From: Hyphomicrobiaceae bacterium
GTDB taxonomy: Bacteria > Pseudomonadota > Alphaproteobacteria > Rhizobiales > Hyphomicrobiaceae
Assembly: GCA_030655135.1 (NCBI GenBank)
Contig: JAURWC010000020.1
Coordinates: 124,001 to 188,000, forward strand
Direction: 5' to 3'
DNA length: 64,000 bases
Position 1 is the first letter of the stretch; each line of letters begins with the position of its first letter. Below, piece after piece: positions 15,172 through 24,132 of this stretch. The notes beneath the pieces were generated by a model, which was not told where the DNA came from, ran no database searches, and saw only the letters and a list, made by a program, of their open reading frames with translations. Position numbers and translations under genes: made by a program.

Positions 15172-16220
15172 CACAGCACCCGAATAATAAAAGGAAGGAC
15201 GAGGCACGGCGGGATCTTGCTAACGGTCGTCTGCGTGACGCCGCCGTTCAGTGCAACCGTATGGTCATGCGCCCCGGCCGATTGGCTTAGGCCCAATGTT
15301 GCGGATGTCGCCGAGCCCGCAATCGTGTATGCAGGCGTGGGGCTGACGGTGTTTGAGACAGCCGGAACGTTGGAAGCCGTCAGCGCGTTCGACGTCGTGA
15401 TGTCCCCAAACAAAAGATGTTGGTGTGCGCCGTTACTTGAAGATGTGATGCTGACGTTCGGCAGGTTTGCGCGCGCTAGGGTGACGTTTTGCGCCCCGCC
15501 GTAGGTGCCCCAAACAGACCCGTCGACACCTGATCCGCTGGTCGTAAGAACATTCGCGGCAGACCCGCCCATGTTATCCAGGCCAAAGATTGCGCGCCCG
15601 CGCAGGTCGGGCACCTGGAACGTCGTTGAGCCGTCGCCCGCCCCGAACCTTGCGCTAACCATGTTGAAGTACGTTGCGTAGGTGGTGCGTGAGATCGCCT
15701 GGCCATAGGCCAGCACAAAGTTGCTGTTGGGCGCTACATTGTTGGTATAGGGGAGCACGCCGCCGATCGGGATCGTCGTCGGCTCGTTGCGATAGCCATG
15801 GATAAGCCACTCCGTTTTATCGGCACTCAGCAAGGCAACGTAAGGCGTGCCCTCAATTAGGACGCCGGCCCCCAGAGCGACACCGGAAGCCCCTCGCAAC
15901 GGGAGAGCCCCGCCACTGTCAACATTGAGCGTGGGGCTTGCAGCGTTCGTCGCGTGCGGCACGAAGGCGACGCAGACGTTGTCGAAATAGTCGGTATTGG
16001 CATCGACAAGGCCGCTGTTGGTCGCGAGGGTGTAAGCAGAGTTTGCTCCGGCAGTTTCAAGTGCTCCGGACATATCATCGCGATAGTCGGCTAGGCCCGA
16101 CATGATCGCGCGACCGCTGTTTTTGACTTGGCTGGGCGCCATGCCTTGACGCCAGTTTATCGACGGGTCCGCGACGTCGTTTGACGCCGGGGTTTTAGAC
16201 CACTTCCAAAAGTCACCCAT
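15171..16220 (-). CDS. Tail collar fibre protein
   Basis: A 349-residue protein. Residues about 153-220 form a phage tail collar domain (PF07484): GGVLPYTNNVAPNSNFVLAYGQAISR, then FGAGDGSTTFQVPDLRGRAIFG. The N-terminus (MGDFWKWSKTPASNDVADPSINW) is typical of podovirus tail proteins that anchor to the tail machine. The C-terminal part is a Ser/Thr/Ala-rich receptor-type domain with HQH and HDH motifs that may hold metal. It follows the M15 peptidase gene without a gap. Confidence 0.85.
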   Translation of the reverse strand: MGDFWKWSKTPASNDVADPSINWRQGMAPSQVKNSGRAIMSGLADYRDDMSGALETAGANSAYTLATNSGLVDANTDYFDNVCVAFVPHATNAASPTLNVDSGGALPLRGASGVALGAGVLIEGTPYVALLSADKTEWLIHGYRNEPTTIPIGGVLPYTNNVAPNSNFVLAYGQAISRTTYATYFNMVSARFGAGDGSTTFQVPDLRGRAIFGLDNMGGSAANVLTTSGSGVDGSVWGTYGGAQNVTLARANLPNVSITSSSNGAHQHLLFGDITTSNALTASNVPAVSNTVSPTPAYTIAGSATSATLGLSQSAGAHDHTVALNGGVTQTTVSKIPPCLVLPFIIRVL

Positions 16221-16886
16221 TTAAACCCCCAGGCGCGTGCGGTTGGAAAGGATGGACGCGAGACGGGACATATCGATTGGCTGCTGGCCCTGGCCGCCCA
16301 TCTGCATGGGTTGCTGGGCCTGCATGGGCTTCATGACCTGGGCGAGCATGTTGGGATCGCCAGAGATGAGGCCGCCGCCTGCAGGAGTGCCGCCGGGGGC
16401 CGCAGCGGGCGCCTGCCCGGCTCCGCCGCCCAGCGTCTTGCTGATCATTGCAAGCCAGCCCATGTCGCCTCCTTGAGCCGGCACCGCGGCCTGCTGCTGT
16501 GGTGCCGAGGTCTCGCCTTCGACGTGCACGTGGCCAGGCTGGCCGTGGGCGACTTCGAAGTGCATCGGGTCAGGGTTTTTCCAGTCTCCGCCCCAGGTCA
16601 TGCCGTGGCGGGCCGCAAGCTCGCGCGCGAGTGCCGGGTCAATGTCGCCCTTGGAGCCGCGGGCGTTTTTCGACCAGTTCACGTCCACCGCATTGCCGTG
16701 GGCATGCTCGGACAGCTTGTTGGTCCCGGCGATATTTCGGTAGTTGTATCCGCCGGACTGCTTGCCATCGATCGCATAGCCCTTGGCCTCAAGATCGTTG
16801 AGGAGGGCTTGGAACCGGGCGCCATGCTCCGCGTTAACGGTGAACTTGGCGCCACCGTTCGTTGCAAATGTTGTTAGCTTGGTCAC
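16221..16886 (-). CDS. M15-type peptidoglycan peptidase, virion-associated
   Basis: A 221-residue protein with the M15 (VanY/extensin-like) metal site: SEHAHGNAVDVN with His61/His63 and Asp68, and WGGDWKNPDPMHFE with His109. These residues bind zinc and cut D-Ala links of peptidoglycan. The C-terminal half is low complexity (Gln, Ala, Gly, Pro; runs such as QAQQPMQMGGQGQQPIDM), as in structural proteins. Position between the internal virion protein and tail fibre genes suggests a virion lysin that opens the wall during DNA entry. Confidence 0.8.
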   Translation of the reverse strand: MTKLTTFATNGGAKFTVNAEHGARFQALLNDLEAKGYAIDGKQSGGYNYRNIAGTNKLSEHAHGNAVDVNWSKNARGSKGDIDPALARELAARHGMTWGGDWKNPDPMHFEVAHGQPGHVHVEGETSAPQQQAAVPAQGGDMGWLAMISKTLGGGAGQAPAAAPGGTPAGGGLISGDPNMLAQVMKPMQAQQPMQMGGQGQQPIDMSRLASILSNRTRLGV

Positions 16887-16935
16887 AGCCGCCCCCCGCT
16901 TGTCCGAGCCTGTGGTTCAGCGTATGGTGGCGCCC

Positions 16936-17166
16936 ATGGACCTGACGACTGTTCCAGCATCGGCAAAAGCGAAAGCTGCCCTGAAAGCCGCGCTTCAAAG
17001 CGCTGGCGAGGGGTTAAGCAGAGGCGACCGCTTGCTCCTCTTAGAAGGAGCCATGTATGGCGCAGGAGAGGTCGAGAGCGGTGTGGAAGCGCCGCCGACA
17101 GGGCTTGATCTCCTTGGGCCTTTTTTCGTGCAAGGCCGCGATCTGGCTGTGAAGACATTGCGCTAA
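16936..17166 (+). CDS. Possible small gene opposite to the late operon
   Basis: A 76-residue frame starting MDLTTVPASAKAKAALKAAL on the plus strand in a gap between late minus-strand genes; 16924 is another possible start. Its composition (Ala, Leu, Glu, few Arg) looks more like a protein than the competing minus-strand frame at 16883-17158, which is Arg/Pro/Leu-rich. No good ribosome site is seen. It could be a moron gene, or the gap may be non-coding. Confidence 0.3.
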   Translation: MDLTTVPASAKAKAALKAALQSAGEGLSRGDRLLLLEGAMYGAGEVESGVEAPPTGLDLLGPFFVQGRDLAVKTLR

Positions 17167-20100
17167 TCCCCCTTGCCCAAGATGATCTTGTTCAAGCGCG
17201 TGATGACGCTTTGCAATTGGACCGCCTTCTCGTTTGCAGCCTTCAACTCGCCCTTCAATTTCGCCGTTGCGCCCTCGGACTTCGCGACCTTCTTTTCCTC
17301 GTTCAGCCGCGCAATTTGCTGGCGGGTGTCGTCAAAGGCTTCCCGCACCGCTTTTTGATAATCGAGCGGATCGCGGCCCCATGGTCCCGGCGGGAGAGAG
17401 CCCCCTGCTTTGTAGAAGCGCTCAATTGCCTCTAGCTCCTCTTTCTTTTTGGGTAGTCCCTGCTTCCCCGGTACGGCCTTGACGAAGGGGTTGTCCTTCG
17501 CCTGCTGCATGAGTTCGTCGCGCTCTCCGGAAATGTCGCGGATCTTCGGTGTGGTCGGCATGTCCGGGGCTTTGGCAAGCGCACCTTCCCGGCTGGATAC
17601 GGCCGAGCGCAGTTCTTCCAATGTCTGCTGTTCGCCCTTCAGAACCTCATCGGCCGGGGTTCCCGGGCGAGCCTTGGGGGCAACGAAGTCCTTGCCGAAC
17701 AGTTGGCGGTAGCGCCCTGACAGGCTTTCAATTTCGCTCGCAACCGAGGCCAAGGCTTCGTCTGCGCCTTGGCTGCCGCGGCCGAAGCGCTTCATGATGC
17801 CGTTCAGCAGAGGTACTGAAGCCCCTGTGGGGGAGTTGGAGTAGAGAGTGCCGGGGTGGATAGGTTCACCAAGCGGGGTTTGCCGCGCGCTATCTGCTAC
17901 TTTGGCAACGTCATCCCTAAATTCAGAAACCAGCGTGGCGCTTGCGCGCCCAAGACGTTGCGCTGCTTGGGCCCTGTCAGCGAACCTGTCCCCGAAAACA
18001 AAACCGTCTGTGGCGTTGTCAAGAAGCTGATGAAACTGATCGTCGCTGACGCCCAGCATGTTCTGCGCTTTCTCAAGCGCAAGGGTGTGGTTGTCGCCTG
18101 TGAAAATATTGCCGCCTATCTTCACAGCGGCCTTTGGCTGGGCGTTGCGATCTGGCGCAACAGAATGACCGTTCGGCTTCAGCGGGATGCCGTCTAAGTT
18201 TTGCGCCTGCCGACGGCTGTTAAATACCGCCTCTTGCCGGGCGGCGGCTTCAGCTTCCGATCGAAGCATGTCATCGGTTTTAGCGGCGGCAACAGGCATA
18301 AAACCTAGCTGCTGTTCGCTACGCCCGCCAAACAGCCCTTTAATCCTTGCTCCAATCCCATTAGCAGCAACAGCACCTTCTGGGACGGCGCCCATAACGC
18401 CTGCTGCAACGCCACCGGTCATCGCGCCACCGGCCGCCGCCGCCGTGTCATCCGCGAGCCGCATCACAGCCTCGGGGTCGCGAGGGTCAGGGAAGCCCTC
18501 GCTCGCAAGCTTCTCCTGCGCCCGCCAGAAGCCGGGAAGGCCCGCCATTTCTGGGACGGCCAGGTGGTAGGAGCCGTCCTCGTATTGGGCGAACGGGGCC
18601 ACGAGGCCCCGTGTTTCTTCTTTGATCGGCTGCTTTGTGTCGTCCCATGCCTGCTTGATACGCCCCGCGATCGCGAGGGGATTGATCATCATCCCGCCGG
18701 ATGCGCCGCCACCCGTGTATTCGCGCTCTTGATCGCCGTGGAGCCTCTGCGCATAGGCGGTCGCGGCCGCTGGACTGTCGAACATACCGAGATGACGCCC
18801 TGTCCTCTCGTATTGCCGGATGGCCTCGTCATCGCTCATCACGCGGCCGTCGTCGCTGACCGTGGGCAACAGGACTTCTCGGCCGTCGATGTTAGCCGAC
18901 ATTGACCGAACCGTGCTGATCGATCCGTCCGCGTTCTTCACCTTCGGCCGGTTGTGGAGGTTGATGTTCCCAGGCTGCAGCAAACCGCGTATGTTGCCGC
19001 CATGATTTGGCGCTGCACCGCTATTGCTGCTCTGGTTGCCATCGCCTTTGCCGGGGGCGGTCCGGCCCTGTTCCTGTTGGCCCTGTTGCTCGGGTCCTTG
19101 GCCGACCCCATCTTCCGCCGATGAATTGCGAAGCTGCTGGAGAATAGGTTGCAGCTGCGGGTCGTGTTGCGCCATCTGCGCGAGGCGATTGACCTGCACG
19201 GCGAGAGCGGCGTCGACGGCCTTGGGCGCGGCCGCGGTCTGTGATTTCAGCTTGAGGTATTGCGCCGTCCATTTGGCATAGGCGGGCCGCGACAGGAGGT
19301 AGGCCAGGCCCCAGCTTCCGGCCGCCGCGCCGGCGACTGGTGCCACGCTTCCCGTCGCCACCGATCCGAGCAACGCGAACACACCACCGACGTTGATGGC
19401 GTGCGTCCCGCTACGGGAAACGTTGCCCATCGCATCAACGTTGGACAGCCGGTTGGAAACCGCCACGATGTCGTCAATGGCCTGCTTGTGCTCGCCGTCG
19501 AATAGCAGCGCCTTGGCCTCGGGGCTCATCTTGTTCCAAGACGTCGTGAAGGTGTTGGGAGAGAACGCCATCTCCTCTGCCGAGCCCCGCGCCGAAGCGA
19601 CCGGCTTGCCCAGCTTGGAGAAGATCATCGACCGTACTTCGCCCATTTCATCAGGGCGCAGGGTCTTGGCCAAAGTCTGCAGCATCTCGATATTGCCGCG
19701 CCCGCCACCCAGTGCTGCGTTGGTGATGTTGCGGGCCAAAGCCTCGCCTGTGTCGGCATTGAACAGCTTCTCGATGCGCTCCATGCGCTCGATCGACAGG
19801 CGTGTGTATTTGTCGGCCTGCGAAAACTCCTTGATGGCGCGCTCAAAGCCCTCGGCTTTCTTCCACGCAGCAACCTCGGCCACCGTGTCGGCCTTGCCGA
19901 AGGCCTCGCGGGCCGTCGTCTTCCAAGCTTCGGCGTTGCGCTGAAGCTGGGCCACCATGTCTTGCGTGATGGCCGATTGAATGCGCTGCAGGTCGCTCTC
20001 TTTGAGAACGTTCTTTTCGGTATCGCCCATGCCGGACGCGAGACGGCGCATCTCCGAGCGCATGTTGCGCATCGTCTGGAGGTTGGCCGTCCAGTTCTTG

Positions 20101-21368
20101 CTCCGGATCGCATCGAGCATCCGGCCGAGCTGGCCCCCGGCTATCGGTGGCGCCTCGCCTTGCGACTTGTTCACCATCCGGTTGTTGCGGGAGACGATGT
20201 CCTCAACGACTTCGCGTGCGTGCGTTGGGTTACCCATTACGCGGGTTTCGCCCTTAACAGATGCCCCCTTCTGCATGTCCTCAGGGATCAGCCGCCAGGC
20301 GCGTTCGTAAAGCGCTCCCTGCTTCGTCTTGAATGACGTTTCAGCAGTCGGCGCGAGAATGATCTGCGATAGGCGGTTGTCGTCTAGCTGCTTGATCCCG
20401 TCCTCAACCACGTCGGCGGGGCGCGCGTCCTTGAAGCGCTCGATGCCGCCGCGAACCGTGACGCCTGCCTGCTGCTCGTTGGGCTTCGATCCGAAGCGGC
20501 CAGCGATGTCGTCAACACGCTCCGATGCAGCCTTCGCCGAGGCATCTGCAGCGTTTGCCAAGGGCTTGCCAACGAACGGCGTGTCGGCGAGCGACTTTGC
20601 CAGCCCGCGGCCGGGGCCGTCCGAGAATGCCGGGGCATAGACAGGGACGCCGGAGCGGTCGAACGCGGCGAGGTCTTCCGTTGCCTTGGCGGCGCGCTCC
20701 GCGGGGAGAGAACCCGCAGCCTCGTTGACCAGCGTGGTTGCGCGCCCGGCACCTGTAAGCGGCCCCGTGAGCATGCCCTGCGTCATCACCCGGGCCGCGC
20801 CCGTGATGCCCATTTCATCCGACTGCTTGGACCGGGAGTAGGCCATCAGCTTGCCGGTGTTCGGATCTTTCAGGACGACGTGGTGATCCGGGTTGATGAG
20901 ATCGCCGTTGCCGTACATCCAGGCGCCGCCGGCGTCCTGAAACGCTTCGCCCAACACGTTCTGTTCCGGCTGGGCGTTGGGGTTGGTGCCTTGGCCGGCG
21001 CCGCGCATGACGTTCTCGAAGCCTTCGAGCATCTGCGTTGGCGCAGAGCGCGTCGGCGGGCTCATCTTCTCGCGCGCTGCGGCGTCGGCCCATGCGTTGC
21101 CGACTGCGATGCCGGGGATATAGCCCGCAGCGTTGCCGAGGGTTTCGCCCAGGGCCGCCTTCAGGCCTGCGTTGACGGCATCAGACGGCATAGCTTGGTG
21201 GCGGAGGCCGTTCGTTGTGTCCGCGGAGTTGCGGAACGACGGCACGCCCTCGCCCTGTCCTGGCTGCTTCGGGATCAGGTCATCAAACGTCCCGGAGCCG
21301 GGCGCCCTTTGCGCGGGAGCGGCGGCCGGTGCGCGAAACTTCGGGATCAGATCGTCAAAGGCTCCCAT
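17163..21368 (-). CDS. Very large internal virion (ejection) protein
   Basis: A 1,401-residue protein. The N-terminus carries two copies of FDDLIPK (residues about 4-10 and 28-34), a short motif that recurs in podovirus internal proteins. Residues about 210-780 are mostly helical with long charged stretches (for example AWKKAEGFERAIKEFSQADKYTR), and a hydrophobic Ala/Gly segment lies near residue 660. Around residues 800-880 is a separate phage module (NADGSISTVRSMSANIDGRE ... HLGMFDSPAAATAYAQRLH). The C-terminus ends in a coiled coil. Size and place suggest a protein carried in the head and ejected to help DNA cross the envelope. No enzyme motif was recognised. Confidence 0.7.
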   Translation of the reverse strand: MGAFDDLIPKFRAPAAAPAQRAPGSGTFDDLIPKQPGQGEGVPSFRNSADTTNGLRHQAMPSDAVNAGLKAALGETLGNAAGYIPGIAVGNAWADAAAREKMSPPTRSAPTQMLEGFENVMRGAGQGTNPNAQPEQNVLGEAFQDAGGAWMYGNGDLINPDHHVVLKDPNTGKLMAYSRSKQSDEMGITGAARVMTQGMLTGPLTGAGRATTLVNEAAGSLPAERAAKATEDLAAFDRSGVPVYAPAFSDGPGRGLAKSLADTPFVGKPLANAADASAKAASERVDDIAGRFGSKPNEQQAGVTVRGGIERFKDARPADVVEDGIKQLDDNRLSQIILAPTAETSFKTKQGALYERAWRLIPEDMQKGASVKGETRVMGNPTHAREVVEDIVSRNNRMVNKSQGEAPPIAGGQLGRMLDAIRSKNWTANLQTMRNMRSEMRRLASGMGDTEKNVLKESDLQRIQSAITQDMVAQLQRNAEAWKTTAREAFGKADTVAEVAAWKKAEGFERAIKEFSQADKYTRLSIERMERIEKLFNADTGEALARNITNAALGGGRGNIEMLQTLAKTLRPDEMGEVRSMIFSKLGKPVASARGSAEEMAFSPNTFTTSWNKMSPEAKALLFDGEHKQAIDDIVAVSNRLSNVDAMGNVSRSGTHAINVGGVFALLGSVATGSVAPVAGAAAGSWGLAYLLSRPAYAKWTAQYLKLKSQTAAAPKAVDAALAVQVNRLAQMAQHDPQLQPILQQLRNSSAEDGVGQGPEQQGQQEQGRTAPGKGDGNQSSNSGAAPNHGGNIRGLLQPGNINLHNRPKVKNADGSISTVRSMSANIDGREVLLPTVSDDGRVMSDDEAIRQYERTGRHLGMFDSPAAATAYAQRLHGDQEREYTGGGASGGMMINPLAIAGRIKQAWDDTKQPIKEETRGLVAPFAQYEDGSYHLAVPEMAGLPGFWRAQEKLASEGFPDPRDPEAVMRLADDTAAAAGGAMTGGVAAGVMGAVPEGAVAANGIGARIKGLFGGRSEQQLGFMPVAAAKTDDMLRSEAEAAARQEAVFNSRRQAQNLDGIPLKPNGHSVAPDRNAQPKAAVKIGGNIFTGDNHTLALEKAQNMLGVSDDQFHQLLDNATDGFVFGDRFADRAQAAQRLGRASATLVSEFRDDVAKVADSARQTPLGEPIHPGTLYSNSPTGASVPLLNGIMKRFGRGSQGADEALASVASEIESLSGRYRQLFGKDFVAPKARPGTPADEVLKGEQQTLEELRSAVSSREGALAKAPDMPTTPKIRDISGERDELMQQAKDNPFVKAVPGKQGLPKKKEELEAIERFYKAGGSLPPGPWGRDPLDYQKAVREAFDDTRQQIARLNEEKKVAKSEGATAKLKGELKAANEKAVQLQSVITRLNKIILGKGD

Positions 21369-22573
21369 TACTGAGCCCCCCGCCGCGCGAACAGGCGCTT
21401 ACCCAAGCCTTCAGGATTGACGCCGCTCTCCTGCAGCCGTTTCAGAACTGCGGTGCGGTCAGCACCCTTGGCGATCGCGTCCACGGCATCGTCTAGGAGC
21501 TGCCCGCGCCCGCCAACGTCGTCTGGGTTTTCGAGGATGACGTTGCGGGTATCTACTTCCAGACGCTTGCCAACCTCGTCGTAGCTCTTGAGGGATTGGC
21601 GATAGCGCTCGGCCTGGGCGTTAGCGATCTTACCCGCCTGGTTAAGGAAGTCCTTTCGCTGCCCATCAGATAGGCGCTCGCCTTCGAGCACACGCTTCCA
21701 GACATTCCTTATTCCCTCGGGGACGCCGCGCGCGTTCTCGGCGTTGGCATATTCCGTCTCGCGCACGACTGATGCCGGGTCGAGCAGCTTCATGTAACCG
21801 AAGATCAGCGCCATATCGCCCGCCGCTGATGGGTCATTGGCGGCGAGCTTGATCTTGTTGGCCGCATCACGAATGACCGGCCAGTCCTTGTTGACGGCCG
21901 TGATTTCCTTGCGAAGCCCCTCCTCGACGTCGGCTTTCTGCTTAAGGTCTTTGTAGGGGCCGGATATACCCCCACCCCCCTGTGCTTCTTCGCCGCCGAC
22001 CGGGATGTAGCTGCCTGACATTTTGTCGACGGATGCGAGTTGCTTTCTGCCTGTCTTCTCGTTGAAAATTTCCTTCAGTTCACGCTCGGGCTGCTTCATC
22101 TTTGACGTGAGGACGTCGTTCAAAAGCTTCTTGTCCTGGACGAGAAGCATCGCTTCCTCTGGAGCGAAGCCCATCTTGCCGGTGAGGGCCTGATAGGTTT
22201 GGTTCGTCTGGGCTTGGGCCTGGCGCTTTGCCTCCACGGCGCGATCCGGCGCCATAAACGGGGCTGTTAGCGCGCCGACAATGCCCCCTTCGCGGTACCC
22301 CTCCCCGCTGGCAGCCAGACGATCCAAGAACGATGGTTCGGGCACGCTCGGCTGCTGTATCGCGGCCGGCGCCGAGGAAGGCGCAGGAGCGGCGTTTGCC
22401 GGCGGCAAATTCGCCTGTGTGACGCGATTTGAGTCCGCGCGGGGCATTTGCATGGGGGTTTGTGTCTGCGGGGCGCCCAGTGACTTCAAGATGAGGTCAT
22501 TCGGCGTTGGTCCCGAAGGTTGCATTTGCCCCGGCCCCTGCATCAGCCCGGCGATGAGATCCTGAAGCGTCAT
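21368..22573 (-). CDS. Putative internal virion / DNA transfer protein
   Basis: A 401-residue protein from ATG 22573, which overlaps the preceding stop (TGATG). A Pro/Gln/Ala-rich N-terminus (residues 10-90) is followed by helices and a conserved phage segment, DMALIFGYMKLLDPASVVRETEYA, found in many podovirus structural proteins next to large internal proteins. The C-terminus has a basic end (GLGKRLFARRGAQ). It lies between two other putative ejection proteins. Function inferred from context. Confidence 0.65.
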   Translation of the reverse strand: MTLQDLIAGLMQGPGQMQPSGPTPNDLILKSLGAPQTQTPMQMPRADSNRVTQANLPPANAAPAPSSAPAAIQQPSVPEPSFLDRLAASGEGYREGGIVGALTAPFMAPDRAVEAKRQAQAQTNQTYQALTGKMGFAPEEAMLLVQDKKLLNDVLTSKMKQPERELKEIFNEKTGRKQLASVDKMSGSYIPVGGEEAQGGGGISGPYKDLKQKADVEEGLRKEITAVNKDWPVIRDAANKIKLAANDPSAAGDMALIFGYMKLLDPASVVRETEYANAENARGVPEGIRNVWKRVLEGERLSDGQRKDFLNQAGKIANAQAERYRQSLKSYDEVGKRLEVDTRNVILENPDDVGGRGQLLDDAVDAIAKGADRTAVLKRLQESGVNPEGLGKRLFARRGAQ

Positions 22574-23400
22574 CACTTACCCCCATAGGTGGCGCTGATG
22601 CCCCAGTTCGACCCCTTCTGCGTGCCAGAGCCCTTTTCCTGTCCGCCGAGCTGGCCAATTGAGCCGAGGATCGCCGCCAGCTTCGACAGGTAGTCGACCG
22701 GCATTTCCTTCTGCTGCTGCTCAAGGTTGAGGATGGCGTTGGGGCCGTAGTTCTGCGCGTCGAGCGCGGCTTGCCCGACCTCAATTCCCTTTGCGCGCTG
22801 ATCCTGCGCGGCCGCGTCAAGACCTTGGACAGCGCCGGCCGTCGTGCCGGACGCGTCAAACAGAGAGCGCGCGGCAGCATCGGTGCGGCCTTGCTCCTGG
22901 TTGTACTGGCTGAGCAGGAGCGGAAGCTGGGCCTGCGTCACACCGCGCGAAACCGATGTCTGGTTGGCGCCGGAGCCGGTCCGGCCGCCCGCGGCGAACG
23001 AGGCATTCACCCGGCTTGCTGCGTCATCGCCGACCTGCTGCAGCATCGCGGCAAGCTGGGGGTTGTTCATGATGTCGAGGTTGGCGCCGTCCGCCGTTGG
23101 GTTGAGGCGGCGCTGCAGGTCAGCATACCCGTTCGTCACGGTGCCCGACTGGCTCTGCGTGTTGAGCATGTCGTCGGCAAGCTGACCGATCTGCCCCGCG
23201 TTCGGGTTCCCGGCGGCAGCATTCTGTTTCAACTGCTCGAAGGCCGCGGTCTGGTTTGCCGTGACGCCGGAGCCGCCACCGTTTACGAGATCCGTGACCT
23301 TGCCGGTCAAGGCCGTAAGCCCTGGGATGGCAACGTCCCACGGGTCTTTCTGGCTTTTCTGCGTCGATTTCTGTTTCGACCCACCCAATCCGAAGCTCAT
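22573..23400 (-). CDS. Putative internal virion protein
   Basis: A 275-residue Gln/Ala/Gly-rich helical protein starting MSFGLGGSKQKSTQKSQKDPW. The pattern ASRVNASFAAGGRTGSGANQ and PVDYLSKLAAILGSIGQ recurs in podovirus proteins encoded beside the ejection genes. It overlaps the GNAT-like gene at its start. A structural or ejection role is inferred from neighbourhood. Confidence 0.6.
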   Translation of the reverse strand: MSFGLGGSKQKSTQKSQKDPWDVAIPGLTALTGKVTDLVNGGGSGVTANQTAAFEQLKQNAAAGNPNAGQIGQLADDMLNTQSQSGTVTNGYADLQRRLNPTADGANLDIMNNPQLAAMLQQVGDDAASRVNASFAAGGRTGSGANQTSVSRGVTQAQLPLLLSQYNQEQGRTDAAARSLFDASGTTAGAVQGLDAAAQDQRAKGIEVGQAALDAQNYGPNAILNLEQQQKEMPVDYLSKLAAILGSIGQLGGQEKGSGTQKGSNWGISATYGGK

Positions 23401-23840
23401 AGCGCCCTCTCATAGACCTGGTGGCCGAGACGCTGGCCGATCACGCGGTAGTCAGGAAGCACGCGAGACCAGGCTTCCCGGCCCGCAAAGCGAACGGACT
23501 TGGCCCCCTGCGATTTCGCGAACTTCTGCATCGTGTCGTTGATGGCGGAGCTCCATTCGGGGAGGTGTTCGCCGCCGAGCGCGTAGACCCCGAGGAATAC
23601 CCCGCCGCTTTCATGCTCATAGAGCGAGGTCAGGAAGGCGCCGCGCACTTCGCCGGGTGCTGCGATCGCCCAAAGGTCCGCCTCGCCCGTCTTTAGATCG
23701 TGGTGGATACTCACCATCGACAGGTCCGTGGCGGCCGTCAGGCCCTTGCTCAGCCACGGCTCGACAAGCGGCCACATGCCAGGAAGCCAGCCTGCCGAGA
23801 TCCTGATGATTTTGACGTTAGCCGATGATGGCATAGCCAA
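23397..23840 (-). CDS. GNAT-like phage protein
   Basis: A 147-residue protein. The order of strands and helices (MVSIHHDLKTGEADLWAIA, GAFLTSLYEHESGGVFLGVYALGG, SSAINDTMQKFAKSQGAKSVRFAG, then GYxxxGQRLGHQVYERAL) resembles the acetyltransferase-fold protein often found in podovirus virion operons. The acetyl-CoA loop is not clearly conserved, so it may be a structural relic. It overlaps the preceding gene by 23 bases. Confidence 0.5.
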   Translation of the reverse strand: MAMPSSANVKIIRISAGWLPGMWPLVEPWLSKGLTAATDLSMVSIHHDLKTGEADLWAIAAPGEVRGAFLTSLYEHESGGVFLGVYALGGEHLPEWSSAINDTMQKFAKSQGAKSVRFAGREAWSRVLPDYRVIGQRLGHQVYERAL

Positions 23841-24132
23841 ATGTCCTGTCCGTCTGTGCGTTGTTGGCGTGATGGATGACGAATTGCCCTTCGACCGTCG
23901 TGGCCTTAGGAATGTACGTGGTCCCGAGTGCCGCAGCCGCGTTGGCCGTGCGGGGTGTCAATGCGATGCGGCTATCGGGGCCGCAGTTCGTCGCCAGAAC
24001 TGTCGTCGTGGTGGCGCTTGCGCCCAGCGTCAGTTCGTTGACGGCGGCCGAGCGGCCGAAGAACAGATCGCGCACGCCCGCAACCACCTTGGAGATGTTG
24101 GTTTCGTTCTGGCTGGGGATGCGGCCGGACAT
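23818..24132 (-). CDS. Phage virion protein, small beta-rich
   Basis: A 104-residue protein starting MSGRIPSQNETNISKVVAGVRDLFFG, with a Thr/Ala-rich middle (SATTTTVLATNCGPDSRIALTP) and FVIHHANNAQTDRTFGYAIIG at the end. The beta-rich pattern and place after the gp10-like gene suggest a head or neck component. No named family. Confidence 0.55.
   Translation of the reverse strand: MSGRIPSQNETNISKVVAGVRDLFFGRSAAVNELTLGASATTTTVLATNCGPDSRIALTPRTANAAAALGTTYIPKATTVEGQFVIHHANNAQTDRTFGYAIIG

Noticed and set aside
16883-17158. 91-codon minus-strand frame in the late-operon gap
   Set aside because: Arg/Leu/Pro-rich with no domain; the plus-strand frame is the slightly better but still weak candidate.
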